21,869 nt of DNA from RGIG7179 sp051893555 (GCA_051893555.1 JBJFHL010000005.1:1-21869); one strand, 5' to 3'. Shown: positions 8,761 through 16,369, numbered from the stretch's first letter. Notes: generated by a model from the sequence alone, not told the origin. Translations and numbers: made by a program.

Positions 8761-9927
8761 TTAGTACAGCATCCATATCGCATAGTATGTTTTTACTGAA
8801 TTATTCCCTGAAATGCCTTCTATATCGCCTGGATAAGACTTTCGGATGTAAAGGAATCCGGATTTTTCTCCACCACTTGTTTTCATTCGGTCAACGTATC
8901 TTGCAATGGTTTCTTTATATGCTTCAATCACGTCTTCCTCTCTTGCATACATAGAGAATCCCGCAAAAGCGCCCTGCACATAATATCCGGAGTTTTCTGG
9001 TGTCTGCCCGATATTATCATCATCGTATTTGAATTCCGGGTGATTCCTTGCTGCATAATCGATCGTATATTGCCGCAGCGCCGCCAGGATCTCATCCGAA
9101 TTCAGAGTCTCCTTAAGCGTGTATTCATCCGACCAGGCTCCGTAGACCTTCTTTCCGGTTACGGTTCTGTATGCCCGGACGCGAAATTTGTAGATGCTGC
9201 TATCATCGACAATATCAATCCATGCCTGCGTCTTTGTAATATTTCTTGCAAGATCTTCTTCCAGCGTGAGTGTTTTCACCTTTCCATCTACAAGTGTTGT
9301 CACATAACCGTCTGGATATTTTTTCTTTTCTGATGCAAGCAGGGAATCGTAGGTATCAAACGATTCCCTGCGTCCGTCTTCATTGTATACATAACTCCGC
9401 CATCCAGTCCATTTTCCATCTTTCTTTCTGTTAACCTGACATTCATACCCGGAGGCGCCTTCTACTGATTTCCAGTCCAGTGTGGTAACACCAAGCCCTT
9501 TTGGGGTTCCGTAGACCTCATTTATTTTAACTCTATTCGGTCTTGCGCAGGTTGCTGTTATCGGAGAATACTTCGTATACACGGTCTTTCCGTTCATCTT
9601 CTTGTATCCTCTGACCTTGTAGTAGTAATACTTGCCGGTCATTCTTCCGGTATTGATATAACTTGTTTTCGTTGTTGTGAATGTCCTGGTGAACTTTCCG
9701 TCCTTGCTGGCTGCACGATACACGATGTACCCATCCAGGCCGTCGATCTTGTCCCAAGTCACTTTAATCTTGCTGTAGCTGTAAGACGCTGCCTTCGCGG
9801 AAGGTGTGATTACCTTCACCTGTGCAGCGGTGCGTTCGGTTGATTCCGACGCATAAACCGGCAGAGCCATGGTAAGCACCATCGCAATCATCAGAACTGC
9901 ACTCATCACATGTCTGAACCTTTTCAT
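8761..9927 (-). CDS. Secreted protein with two fibronectin type III-like domains and an unassigned C-terminal domain
   Basis: This 388-residue protein starts with a clear signal peptide (MKRFRHVMSAVLMIAMVLTM, cleavage likely after VYA at residue 26). Residues about 35-125 look like one Fn3 domain: KIKVTWDKIDGLDGYIVYRA, then YYYYKVRGY, then YSPITAT. Residues about 130-275 look like a second (TTLDWKSVEGASGYECQV ... YKFRVRAYR), interrupted by a roughly 60-residue insertion rich in charged residues. The last 110 residues (NSDEILAALRQYTIDYAARN onward) are a separate unit I do not recognise. No LPXTG or membrane anchor is visible, so it is probably released or non-covalently wall-bound. The start has GGAGAAG about 7 bases upstream. 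It is the only gene between two terminators and is likely monocistronic. Its function is unknown; binding to cell wall or extracellular polymers is a guess from the Fn3 folds. Confidence 0.8.
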   Translation of the reverse strand: MKRFRHVMSAVLMIAMVLTMALPVYASESTERTAAQVKVITPSAKAASYSYSKIKVTWDKIDGLDGYIVYRAASKDGKFTRTFTTTKTSYINTGRMTGKYYYYKVRGYKKMNGKTVYTKYSPITATCARPNRVKINEVYGTPKGLGVTTLDWKSVEGASGYECQVNRKKDGKWTGWRSYVYNEDGRRESFDTYDSLLASEKKKYPDGYVTTLVDGKVKTLTLEEDLARNITKTQAWIDIVDDSSIYKFRVRAYRTVTGKKVYGAWSDEYTLKETLNSDEILAALRQYTIDYAARNHPEFKYDDDNIGQTPENSGYYVQGAFAGFSMYAREEDVIEAYKETIARYVDRMKTSGGEKSGFLYIRKSYPGDIEGISGNNSVKTYYAIWMLY

Positions 9928-10074
9928 TTTCTCTTCTCCATTTCCTTTATTTGATCATTGTTTACAAGCACCCGGACTTGACACAGCAGCCTGTCCAGTG
10001 GAATATTGGTATTAACGAGGAAGTGCCGCTTTTTGCGGGGCGGCTCCGTCCTGCTTAGGGTGAATCGCGCACAC

Positions 10075-10183
10075 TTATGACCAGGGGTGATGAAAGCAAC
10101 AGTGCCGTCGGGAAGAACGGCTGCGCTGCCTGCAGGCTTCGCTGAAAGCCTGCAGGATAAGGAGGAGGCACCCCTGGTCATAA
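10075..10183. repeat. 109 bp element with perfect 15 bp inverted termini (MITE-like repeat or structured RNA)
   Basis: TTATGACCAGGGGTG (10075-10089) is exactly complementary to CACCCCTGGTCATAA (10169-10183). Inside are an 11 bp perfect hairpin (10129-10139 with 10146-10156, 6 nt loop) and a 5 bp hairpin (10104-10108 with 10117-10121, loop CGGGAAGA). Together they form a closed three-way junction on either strand. I tried to match it to SRP RNA, 6S RNA, RNase P, tmRNA, hammerhead ribozymes and common riboswitches and found no fit. No target-site duplication is obvious at the edges. The termini suggest a small non-autonomous mobile element; the internal folding would equally suit an RNA. Confidence 0.6.
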
Positions 10184-10190
10184 ATATGCG

Positions 10191-10220
10191 AAAAGAAAAA
10201 ACAGCCTGCAGGCTGTTTTT
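10191..10220 (-). terminator. Palindromic intrinsic terminator of the P-type ATPase gene
   Basis: Positions 10197-10220 form a perfect 24 bp palindrome (AAAAACAGCCTG and its complement). On the minus strand the stem is followed by T6-C-T4, a strong intrinsic terminator 36 bp past the ATPase stop. On the plus strand it is followed by five T residues, so it may work in both directions. Confidence 0.85.
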
Positions 10221-10255
10221 CCAAAAGGTCATGTATGTCTGGATTTTAATTTCTT

Positions 10256-12913
10256 TTATCTGCTTTCTGTCTCTGTTTTTCCGTATTTCCGCTGAAAAAA
10301 CTTTACTGTTTCCACAACCGGAATTACCAGGAATGCAAGACCGATGGCAACACCGTATTCCATCAGACTGATATGCTCAAACGCAAAGGCATTAGCCAGA
10401 AATGGCACTTCAATCACAAGTGTCGTAGCAATCAGGCTGGCCACGGCACCCAGCCAAAGCGCTTTATTCTGCCCATCCAGCGTAAAAATACTTCTCCTCT
10501 GAGAACGCATATTGAAGCTATGGAATATTTCCGCCATGGACATGGTCAGAAATGCCATGGAAATGCCGTCGGGACTTGCCGCGATCTCCCACACGCCACT
10601 TTCCATAAAGTGGCCTATGAAATATGCAGCCAGCGTCAGTGCCGATACCACAACACCCTGATACAGCATATCTGTGCCCAGACCGCCGGAAAAAATCCCA
10701 TCCGTGGGTTTCCGCGGGTTGCGCTTCATGATATCCGCTTCCGGCTTTTCCATGCCAAGTGCCAGTGCAGGGAAGCAATCCGTCACCAGATTGATCCACA
10801 GAAGATGAACCGGATGGAGAATGGTAAAGCCCAGCAGGGTGGCCATGAAAATACTGATTACCTCGCTCATGTTGGAGGCAAGCAGAAACTGAATGGATTT
10901 ACGAATATTGTCGTAGATCCGCCTTCCTTCCGAAACCGCACCGACAATCGTGGCAAAATTATCATCTGCCAGAACCATGTCTGCCACATTCTTCGTCACA
11001 TCGGTGCCAGTGATTCCCATGCCTACGCCGATATCGGCGGACTTGATACTTGGTGCGTCATTGACACCATCCCCCGTCATGGCAGTCACATATCCAAGCT
11101 TCTTCCATGTGTTGACGATCCGTACCTTATGCTCCGGCTGTACACGGGCATAGACTCCAATATGGTGAATCTCCCTTTCAAATTCCGCATCACACATTTC
11201 GTCCAGCATGGCGCCGGTGATTGCACGCTTCTCCTCATTCAGGATCCCCAGTTCCCTTCCGATGGCTGCCGCGGTATCTACATGGTCCCCTGTGATCATG
11301 ACGGGTGTAATGCCTGCACTGTTGCATTCCTCAATGGCAGCCTTTACCTCTGGTCTTACCGGATCGATCATTCCGACCAACCCGATGAAGCAGAGATCAT
11401 GTTCCACACCTTCAGCGGTAAGGTCTGCAGGCATGGAATCATAGCAGGCAGCCGATACCATCAATACACGCAGCGCCTGCTCTGCCATTTCCCGATTGGC
11501 TGCCAGAATAGCTTCCCGGTCCGCATCGGTCATTTCAGCAGGTTCCCCGTTTTTCAAAATGTGGGTGCACTTTTTCAGTACCTCATCCGGTGCCCCTTTC
11601 GTATATTGAATAAAATTCCCTTTTGAACCATTTTCATGGATGGTGGACATCATTTTCCGGCTGCTGTCGAAAGGCACTTCACCCACACGAGGCATCCGGT
11701 TTTCTATTTCATTTTTATCCAGATTCAGTTTATATGCATAGTTCACCAGTGCACATTCTGTCGGCTCTCCTGTGGCCTGCGTGTCTCCCGGTTCCATCTT
11801 CGCATCACAGCAAAGTGCCATCGCCGTGGCAATAAGTGCTTCATCCTCGCCATAATGCTTCACCACAGTCATCTTGTTCTGCGTCAGGGTTCCTGTCTTA
11901 TCCGAACAGATGATCTGTGCGCATCCAAGGGTTTCCACTGCAGTCAGCTTGCGGATGATTGCGTTTCTCCGGCTCATATTCGTAACACCCATGGAAAGTA
12001 CAATGGTTACCACTGCAACCAGCCCTTCCGGAATGGCTGCCACAGCCAGACTGACCGCGATCATAAAGGTATCCAGCAACACCAGTCCATTGATTGCATC
12101 CGCCCGAAGAAGACTGACGGCAAAAATCACCGCGCAGATCGCAAGAACTAGCACCGTGAGGATTTTGGAAAGCTGCGCCAGCTTCATCTGAAGCGGCGTC
12201 TTTCCTTCTTCCGCCTTTGCCAGTGCGTCGGCGATTTTTCCCATTTCCGTCTGCATGCCGGTGGCAGTAATCACTGCACTTCCTCTGCCATACACCACGG
12301 TACTTCCCATGTATACCATATTTTTTCTGTCGCCCAGCGGCACATCCTTCCCATCACCCAGTGCCAGTATTTCTTCCGTCTTGTCAACAGGAACGCTTTC
12401 ACCAGTCAGAGCAGCCTCCTCGATTTTCATACTGGCACATTCGATAATACGACCATCGGCAGGGACTGCATCGCCTGCCTCCAGAATCACCACATCGCCG
12501 GGTACCAGATCTTCACTTTTCACGGAGATCATTTTACCGTCACGCAGCACCTTGCTGGTTGCTGCGGCCATCTCCTGAAGAGCCTCGATTGCTTTTTCCG
12601 CTTTGCTCTCCTGATAAACGCCCAGAACCGCATTAATGAGAACGACCGCCAGGATAATGATCACATCTGCAAAGCTCTCCCCCGCATAAAACGAAGTTAC
12701 ACCGGAGATGATTGCTGCCGCAATCAGAATCAGGATCATTGGATCCGCCATTTGGGCAAAGAACCGATGGATCAGGGATTCTTTCTCGGCTTCCTGCAGT
12801 TTGTTTTTCCCGCAGGTTTCCATTCTCGTCTGCGCCTCTGTTCCGCTGAGGCCTTCTTTCTGTGTTTTGAGCTGCGTCATGGTTTCTTCTGTGCTTTTCA
12901 AATAGTATTGCAT
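10256..12913 (-). CDS. P2-type cation-transporting ATPase, probable Mn2+ (or Ca2+/Mn2+) exporter
   Basis: The protein is 885 residues when started at the ATG at 12911-12913, which has AGAGG six bases upstream. An upstream in-frame start at 12985 would lie inside the leader terminator and is rejected. P-type ATPase hallmarks appear in order: TGES (170-173, actuator), PEGL in membrane segment 4 (295-298), the phosphorylated D338 in SDKTGTLTQNKM, KGAPDEVL in the nucleotide domain, TGDGVNDAPSIK in the hinge, and NLVTDCFPALALG in segment 6. About ten membrane segments are present. The family is usually annotated as calcium-transporting (SERCA/PMR1-like). The leader carries a yybP-ykoY aptamer, which senses Mn2+ in characterised cases, including one in front of a Lactococcus P-type ATPase. 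Mn2+ efflux is therefore the better guess. The gene stands alone between its own promoter and terminator. Confidence 0.93.
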   Translation of the reverse strand: MQYYLKSTEETMTQLKTQKEGLSGTEAQTRMETCGKNKLQEAEKESLIHRFFAQMADPMILILIAAAIISGVTSFYAGESFADVIIILAVVLINAVLGVYQESKAEKAIEALQEMAAATSKVLRDGKMISVKSEDLVPGDVVILEAGDAVPADGRIIECASMKIEEAALTGESVPVDKTEEILALGDGKDVPLGDRKNMVYMGSTVVYGRGSAVITATGMQTEMGKIADALAKAEEGKTPLQMKLAQLSKILTVLVLAICAVIFAVSLLRADAINGLVLLDTFMIAVSLAVAAIPEGLVAVVTIVLSMGVTNMSRRNAIIRKLTAVETLGCAQIICSDKTGTLTQNKMTVVKHYGEDEALIATAMALCCDAKMEPGDTQATGEPTECALVNYAYKLNLDKNEIENRMPRVGEVPFDSSRKMMSTIHENGSKGNFIQYTKGAPDEVLKKCTHILKNGEPAEMTDADREAILAANREMAEQALRVLMVSAACYDSMPADLTAEGVEHDLCFIGLVGMIDPVRPEVKAAIEECNSAGITPVMITGDHVDTAAAIGRELGILNEEKRAITGAMLDEMCDAEFEREIHHIGVYARVQPEHKVRIVNTWKKLGYVTAMTGDGVNDAPSIKSADIGVGMGITGTDVTKNVADMVLADDNFATIVGAVSEGRRIYDNIRKSIQFLLASNMSEVISIFMATLLGFTILHPVHLLWINLVTDCFPALALGMEKPEADIMKRNPRKPTDGIFSGGLGTDMLYQGVVVSALTLAAYFIGHFMESGVWEIAASPDGISMAFLTMSMAEIFHSFNMRSQRRSIFTLDGQNKALWLGAVASLIATTLVIEVPFLANAFAFEHISLMEYGVAIGLAFLVIPVVETVKFFQRKYGKTETESR

Positions 12914-12958
12914 CTGCTTCCTCTCTTTCTCCCAATGGGGATTCCGGTAAAAGCCCAT

Positions 12959-13005
12959 AAAAAAAGACTTCCACCATATACACAAAAATATACGGTAAAA
13001 GTCTT
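12959..13005 (-). terminator. Riboswitch expression platform: intrinsic terminator in the ATPase leader
   Basis: AAGACUU at 13005-12999 pairs with AAGUCUU at 12970-12964. The stem extends through UUACC/GGUGG and GUAUA/UAUAU, and is followed by a seven-T run (12965-12959). Its 5' arm contains the whole 3' strand of aptamer helix P1 (12995-13001), so aptamer and terminator cannot form together. Ligand binding should therefore prevent termination and turn the ATPase on. Confidence 0.85.
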
Positions 13006-13107
13006 ACTATTTAAGATATCAGCGAACCAATCTGCTTCCGGAAACGGCAGATTCGGTTGTCCTGACGCAAAATACCACACCAGAAGGTGCCAGTTACTCC
13101 CTTTTAC
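12995..13107 (-). promoter_or_regulatory. yybP-ykoY (Mn2+) riboswitch aptamer
   Basis: In the minus-strand leader, helix P1 is GUAAAAG (13107-13101) paired with CUUUUAC (13001-12995). It is followed by the conserved loop GGAGUAAC (13100-13093) and preceded on the 3' side by AGUAAGA (13008-13002). These match the GGGGAGUAGC and AGCAAGACC signatures of the yybP-ykoY family. Between them lie a CACC-UUCU-GGUG hairpin (13089-13078) and a long hairpin (13058-13025), completing the family's multi-helix architecture. Family members bind Mn2+ and control metal exporters; here the next gene is a P-type cation ATPase. The assignment is by eye, without a covariance model. Confidence 0.87.
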
Positions 13108-13115
13108 AGCTTATA

Positions 13116-13145
13116 ATCTTACTATAAAACTACCCTCAGTGTCAA
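13116..13145 (-). promoter_or_regulatory. Promoter of the riboswitch-ATPase unit
   Basis: A perfect -35 box TTGACA (13145-13140) and a -10 box TAAGAT (13121-13116) are 18 bp apart. The predicted transcript start is near 13109, so the aptamer would begin almost at the 5' end of the RNA. An inverted repeat ATAGACA/TGTCTAT (13145-13151 and 13164-13170) abuts the -35 box and could be an additional protein operator. Confidence 0.65.
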
Positions 13146-13192
13146 TAGACAAAGAGGGCAGAATGTCTATAAGATTTTGCTAAAAAACGGTT

Positions 13193-14467
13193 CTACAGAC
13201 GGATCAGATCCTCTCTTCCCGGTCCGTTGGAAACAAATTTGATCGGATAGCCAACCAGGCGCTCGATTTCCTTCACATAGTTCTTTGCTGCTTCCGGCAG
13301 AGCATCGAATTCTTTGATACCCCGAATATCGCACTTCCAACCCGGCATGGTTTTCAGCACTGGCTTGGCTTTATAGCAGTCGATGGTATTCGGAAAATCT
13401 TCCGTCACCTTTCCGTCAATCTCGTAACCGACGCAGATTGGAATTTCATCCAGATAGCCCAGAGGATCCAGGACGGTCAAGGCAATTTCCGTGGTTCCCT
13501 GCATTCTGCATCCATATCTGGTTGCCACTGCATCGAACCAGCCCACACGTCTCGGCCGGCCGGTGGTTGCGCCATATTCACCGCCGTCTCCGCCTCTTCT
13601 GCGCAGCTCATCAGCTTCTTCGCCGAAGAGTTCAGAAACAAACGGACCTGCACCTACGGCACTGGAATAAGCTTTCACAACCGTAGTTATATTCTGGATC
13701 TCATACGGCGGAATTCCTGCACCGATGGCTCCGAATGCTGCCAGGGTAGAAGAACTGGTCACCATCGGATAGATTCCGTGATCGGTGTCCTTCAGGGAAC
13801 CAAGCTGACCCTCCAGCAGAATATTCTTTCCTTCTTTCAGTGCCTGATGAAGAAATACGGAAACATCACCCACATATGGGCGTATCATTTCACGATATTC
13901 CACACAAGTCTGGTAAAGTTCCTCTGCATCCAGCAGCGGCTTATGATACAGGTGCTCCAGAATGACGTTTTTCTGGGTCACCACATTCGTTAATTTTTCT
14001 TTCAGATATGCATCGTCAAACAGTTCGCAGACCTGGAATCCGATTTTTGCATATTTATCGGAATATGTCGGCGCGATACCGGATTTTGTGGAACCGAAGG
14101 ACTTTCCGCCCAGACGTTCCTCTTCATACTGGTCGAATAAAATATGATACGGCATTACCACATGGGCTCTGTCGGAAACCAGAAGCCGGGGTGCCGGTAC
14201 ACCCTGTTCCACCAGAGACGCGATCTCATGGATTAAAATCGGAATATTCAGTGCCACACCATTGCCGATGACGCTGGTGATGTGCTGATAGAATACGCCG
14301 GAAGGCAGGGTATGCAGTGCGAACTTTCCATATTCGTTGACAATGGTATGTCCCGCATTGCTTCCGCCCTGAAAGCGTACTACAATATCCGACTCCTTTG
14401 CCAGGCTGTCCGTAATCTTCCCTTTGCCTTCATCGCCCCAGTTTGCTCCTACGATTGCTCTGACCAT
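13193..14467 (-). CDS. purA: Adenylosuccinate synthetase
   Basis: This 424-residue protein has the usual length for the family. It catalyses IMP + aspartate + GTP to adenylosuccinate, the first committed step to AMP, in the cytoplasm. Diagnostic motifs are the GTP-binding loop WGDEGKGK (10-17, catalytic D12), GGSNAGHT (34-41, catalytic H40), and GATTGRPRRVGWFDAV near the middle of the C-terminal half. The ATG is preceded by AGGAGG eight bases away. This ribosome binding site overlaps the purB stop codon, and the gap between the two genes is 12 bp, so the pair is co-transcribed and probably translationally coupled. A T6 run follows just after the stop, but no good stem is seen, so I do not call a terminator there. 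Confidence 0.97.
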   Translation of the reverse strand: MVRAIVGANWGDEGKGKITDSLAKESDIVVRFQGGSNAGHTIVNEYGKFALHTLPSGVFYQHITSVIGNGVALNIPILIHEIASLVEQGVPAPRLLVSDRAHVVMPYHILFDQYEEERLGGKSFGSTKSGIAPTYSDKYAKIGFQVCELFDDAYLKEKLTNVVTQKNVILEHLYHKPLLDAEELYQTCVEYREMIRPYVGDVSVFLHQALKEGKNILLEGQLGSLKDTDHGIYPMVTSSSTLAAFGAIGAGIPPYEIQNITTVVKAYSSAVGAGPFVSELFGEEADELRRRGGDGGEYGATTGRPRRVGWFDAVATRYGCRMQGTTEIALTVLDPLGYLDEIPICVGYEIDGKVTEDFPNTIDCYKAKPVLKTMPGWKCDIRGIKEFDALPEAAKNYVKEIERLVGYPIKFVSNGPGREDLIRL

Positions 14468-14479
14468 TTTCTTTTCCTC

Positions 14480-15910
14480 CTAAACTGTAATCTCAGCCTC
14501 CGCACCCAAAACGTCTGCATTGGCTGCAAGTATAGGCTTTATGACCCCGTTTAGAAACTCAGTCGTCTGCTGCGGTGCTCGTCCGACAAAATTTTCTGGC
14601 TTCATAACCTTCTGTAAAGCCTCAAGTTCTATATGAAAGGCCGGATCTGCCGCGATTCTTTCCAGAAGATCGTTCGGCTTTCCCTCCGCTTTCACCATCT
14701 TCCCGGCTGCCATGGAATGTACACGGATTCTTTCGTGCAGTTCCTGCCGGTCGCCGCCCTGTTTTACGGCTTCCATCATAATATTTTCTGTGGCCATAAA
14801 CGGCAGCTCATCCATCAGCCGTCTCTCGATCATCTTCGGATAAACCACCAGACCCTCGGAAACGTTCAGATACAGCTGCAGGATACCGTCTGTCGCCAGG
14901 AATGCTTCGCTGATGCTGATCCGTTTGTTAGCAGAATCATCCAGCGTTCTTTCAAACCACTGGGTCGAGGCGGTAATGGCAGGATTCAATGCATCGCTGA
15001 TCACGTAATTGGCCAGAGACGCCATTCTCTCACTGCGCATCGGATTTCTCTTATATGCCATAGCTGAAGAACCGATCTGATTCTTTTCAAACGGCTCTTC
15101 CACTTCCTTCAGGTGCTGCAGCAGACGGATATCGTTGGAAAATTTATGCGCACTCTGTGCAATCCCTGCCAGCACGTTTACCACGCGGCTGTCCACCTTT
15201 CTGGAATAGGTCTGTCCGGATACCGGATAGCAGCCCGGGAAACCCATTTTTTCCGCAATCAGCTGATCCAGCTTTCTGCACTTTTCGTGGTCTCCTTCAA
15301 AAAGATCAAGGAAACTTGCCTGCGTTCCGGTGGTTCCCTTGGAACCCAGCAGCCGGAGTGAATCCAGTACATAGTCCAGATCGGAAAGGTCCATCACCAG
15401 ATCCTGCAGCCACAGTGTGGCCCGCTTGCCCAGCGTGGTCGGCTGTGCCGGCTGGAAGTGTGTAAATGCCAGTGTCGGCAGATCCTTATATTTTTCCGCG
15501 AACTTTGCCAGCTGTGAGATCACATTGATCAGCTTTACCCGGATCAGCTTCAAACCTTCCGCCATGATGATCATATCCGTGTTATCTCCCACATAGCAGC
15601 TTGTAGCTCCCAGGTGAATGATACCTTTTGCAGACGGACACTGAGTACCGTACGCATAAACGTGAGACATAACATCATGACGTACCAGCGCTTCCCGCTC
15701 CTTCGCCACATCGTAGTTGATGTCATCCTGGTGCGCTTTCAGTTCCGCAATCTGCTCGTCGGTAATGTCCAGACCCAATTCCTGTTCTGCTTCCGCCAGC
15801 GCGATCCACAGGCGTCTCCAGGTTCTGAATTTCTTTTCCGGTGAAAACAGATACTGCATTTCCTTACTCGGGTATCTTTCGGATAATGGACTTGTATAAT
15901 TGGTTTTCAT
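14480..15910 (-). CDS. purB: Adenylosuccinate lyase
   Basis: The chosen start at 15908-15910 (MKTNYTSPLSERYPSKEMQY) gives 476 residues, normal for the family. An in-frame ATG 69 bases upstream lies downstream of the promoter but has no ribosome binding site of note, whereas GAGGG sits about 11 bases before the chosen ATG. The enzyme removes fumarate from adenylosuccinate (giving AMP) and from SAICAR (giving AICAR). Visible signatures are TSPLSERY at the N-terminus, AFTHFQPAQPTT with H151, and the flexible catalytic loop GSSAMAYKRNPMRSE (280-294, catalytic serine S281 or S282). That loop has Ala where many members have Pro (SSAMPYKRNP). It forms a two-gene operon with purA, which makes its substrate. 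Confidence 0.97.
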   Translation of the reverse strand: MKTNYTSPLSERYPSKEMQYLFSPEKKFRTWRRLWIALAEAEQELGLDITDEQIAELKAHQDDINYDVAKEREALVRHDVMSHVYAYGTQCPSAKGIIHLGATSCYVGDNTDMIIMAEGLKLIRVKLINVISQLAKFAEKYKDLPTLAFTHFQPAQPTTLGKRATLWLQDLVMDLSDLDYVLDSLRLLGSKGTTGTQASFLDLFEGDHEKCRKLDQLIAEKMGFPGCYPVSGQTYSRKVDSRVVNVLAGIAQSAHKFSNDIRLLQHLKEVEEPFEKNQIGSSAMAYKRNPMRSERMASLANYVISDALNPAITASTQWFERTLDDSANKRISISEAFLATDGILQLYLNVSEGLVVYPKMIERRLMDELPFMATENIMMEAVKQGGDRQELHERIRVHSMAAGKMVKAEGKPNDLLERIAADPAFHIELEALQKVMKPENFVGRAPQQTTEFLNGVIKPILAANADVLGAEAEITV

Positions 15911-15960
15911 AGGCTCGTTTCCCTCTTCCCTGATTTCAAAGTTACAAAAACAACATAGAT

Positions 15961-15989
15961 ATTTTATATGCTTTTGCACTGTTTTTCAA
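15961..15989 (-). promoter_or_regulatory. Promoter of purB-purA
   Basis: On the minus strand TTGAAA (15989-15984) and TAAAAT (15966-15961) are separated by exactly 17 bp, a good vegetative promoter. The -35 box overlaps the last codons of the final Tad-operon gene. No terminator is visible between the two units, so the purine genes may also receive read-through from the pilus operon. Confidence 0.7.
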
Positions 15990-16369
15990 GATGTTTCAGC
16001 CCTTTTCCCAAAAAATTTTTCATAAAAATCAAAAGTATCCCTCCGTTCTGCCCGGACCAGCCCCTGCAAAAAAGGCAGATGGAAATCTGCTTCTCCCAGA
16101 TCCACCCGGATTTCAACGAATCCGTCCTCCATTTCTATTTTCCATTGAACCGGATCCAGATTTTTTCGCAAAATCTCCTCTGCTGCGGCTTCTGCCTCCT
16201 GCAGGCTTTTTCCTTCCCTCCAAAACTTTACGGCCGCCCTGTAAGCAGCCTCTTCGCATACCCATTTCAGCCGGCGCTCCGTCTCTGTCAGCCGTCTGCA
16301 GTCCTGGTCGTATACCATGCCTGTGATCATGAGCAGCAGGATTCCCATGGTCAGAATCATATTTTTCAT
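15986..16369 (-). CDS. Small single-pass protein at the end of the Tad operon (TadE/TadF position)
   Basis: Starting at the ATG at 16367-16369 gives 127 residues. This ATG overlaps the preceding stop as ATGA and has a GAGGA upstream; an in-frame start at 16432 would overlap the previous gene by 67 bp and is less likely. The N-terminus MKNMILTMGILLLMITGMVY is a membrane segment. It is followed by a charged helical stretch (RRLTETERRLKWVCEEAAYR, then KSLQEAEAAAEEILRKNL) and a short beta-rich tail, presumably outside the membrane. The layout resembles TadE/TadF minor pseudopilins but lacks their leader and Glu+5, so homology is not claimed. Position and tight coupling suggest a minor pilus component or assembly factor. 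Confidence 0.7.
   Translation of the reverse strand: MKNMILTMGILLLMITGMVYDQDCRRLTETERRLKWVCEEAAYRAAVKFWREGKSLQEAEAAAEEILRKNLDPVQWKIEMEDGFVEIRVDLGEADFHLPFLQGLVRAERRDTFDFYEKFFGKRAETS

Larger units (their letters stand above)
9928..10255. other. 328 bp intergenic region holding a structured element
   Basis: No convincing gene was found between the Fn3-like gene and the ATPase gene. The region contains a perfect palindromic terminator (10196-10220), a 109 bp element with 15 bp inverted termini (10075-10183), and an additional small hairpin CCGC-TTTTT-GCGG around 10026-10038. On the plus strand TTGACA at 9978-9983 is followed after 17 bp by GAATAT, a weak promoter-like pair. This would allow a plus-strand RNA ending at the palindromic terminator, but nothing proves transcription. 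Confidence 0.6.

Noticed and set aside
10075..10183. Hammerhead ribozyme or SRP RNA, suggested by TGATGAAA and GGGAAGA strings
   Set aside because: The hammerhead core CUGAUGA ... GAAA with a cleavage triplet is incomplete, and the SRP GGAAG/AGCAGCC loop arrangement is not present.
9924..10232. A 102-codon open frame on the minus strand upstream of the Fn3-like gene, overlapping its ATG
   Set aside because: It runs through the inverted-repeat element and the terminator, starts inside the terminator, and has low-complexity, non-domain-like composition. It is best explained by the repeat sequence happening to be open.
10373..11626. A 417-codon open frame on the plus strand
   Set aside because: It is fully antisense to the conserved ATPase gene, is rich in His/Cys/Arg, lacks domains and has no ribosome binding site or promoter of note. 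It mirrors the codon pattern of the real gene.
12914..12985. An upstream in-frame start for the P-type ATPase
   Set aside because: The added 24 residues would be encoded in the riboswitch terminator and have no ribosome binding site. The ATG at 12913 has one and gives the usual family N-terminus.
13172..13192. A terminator after purA
   Set aside because: A T6 run is present, but no stem of useful length precedes it.
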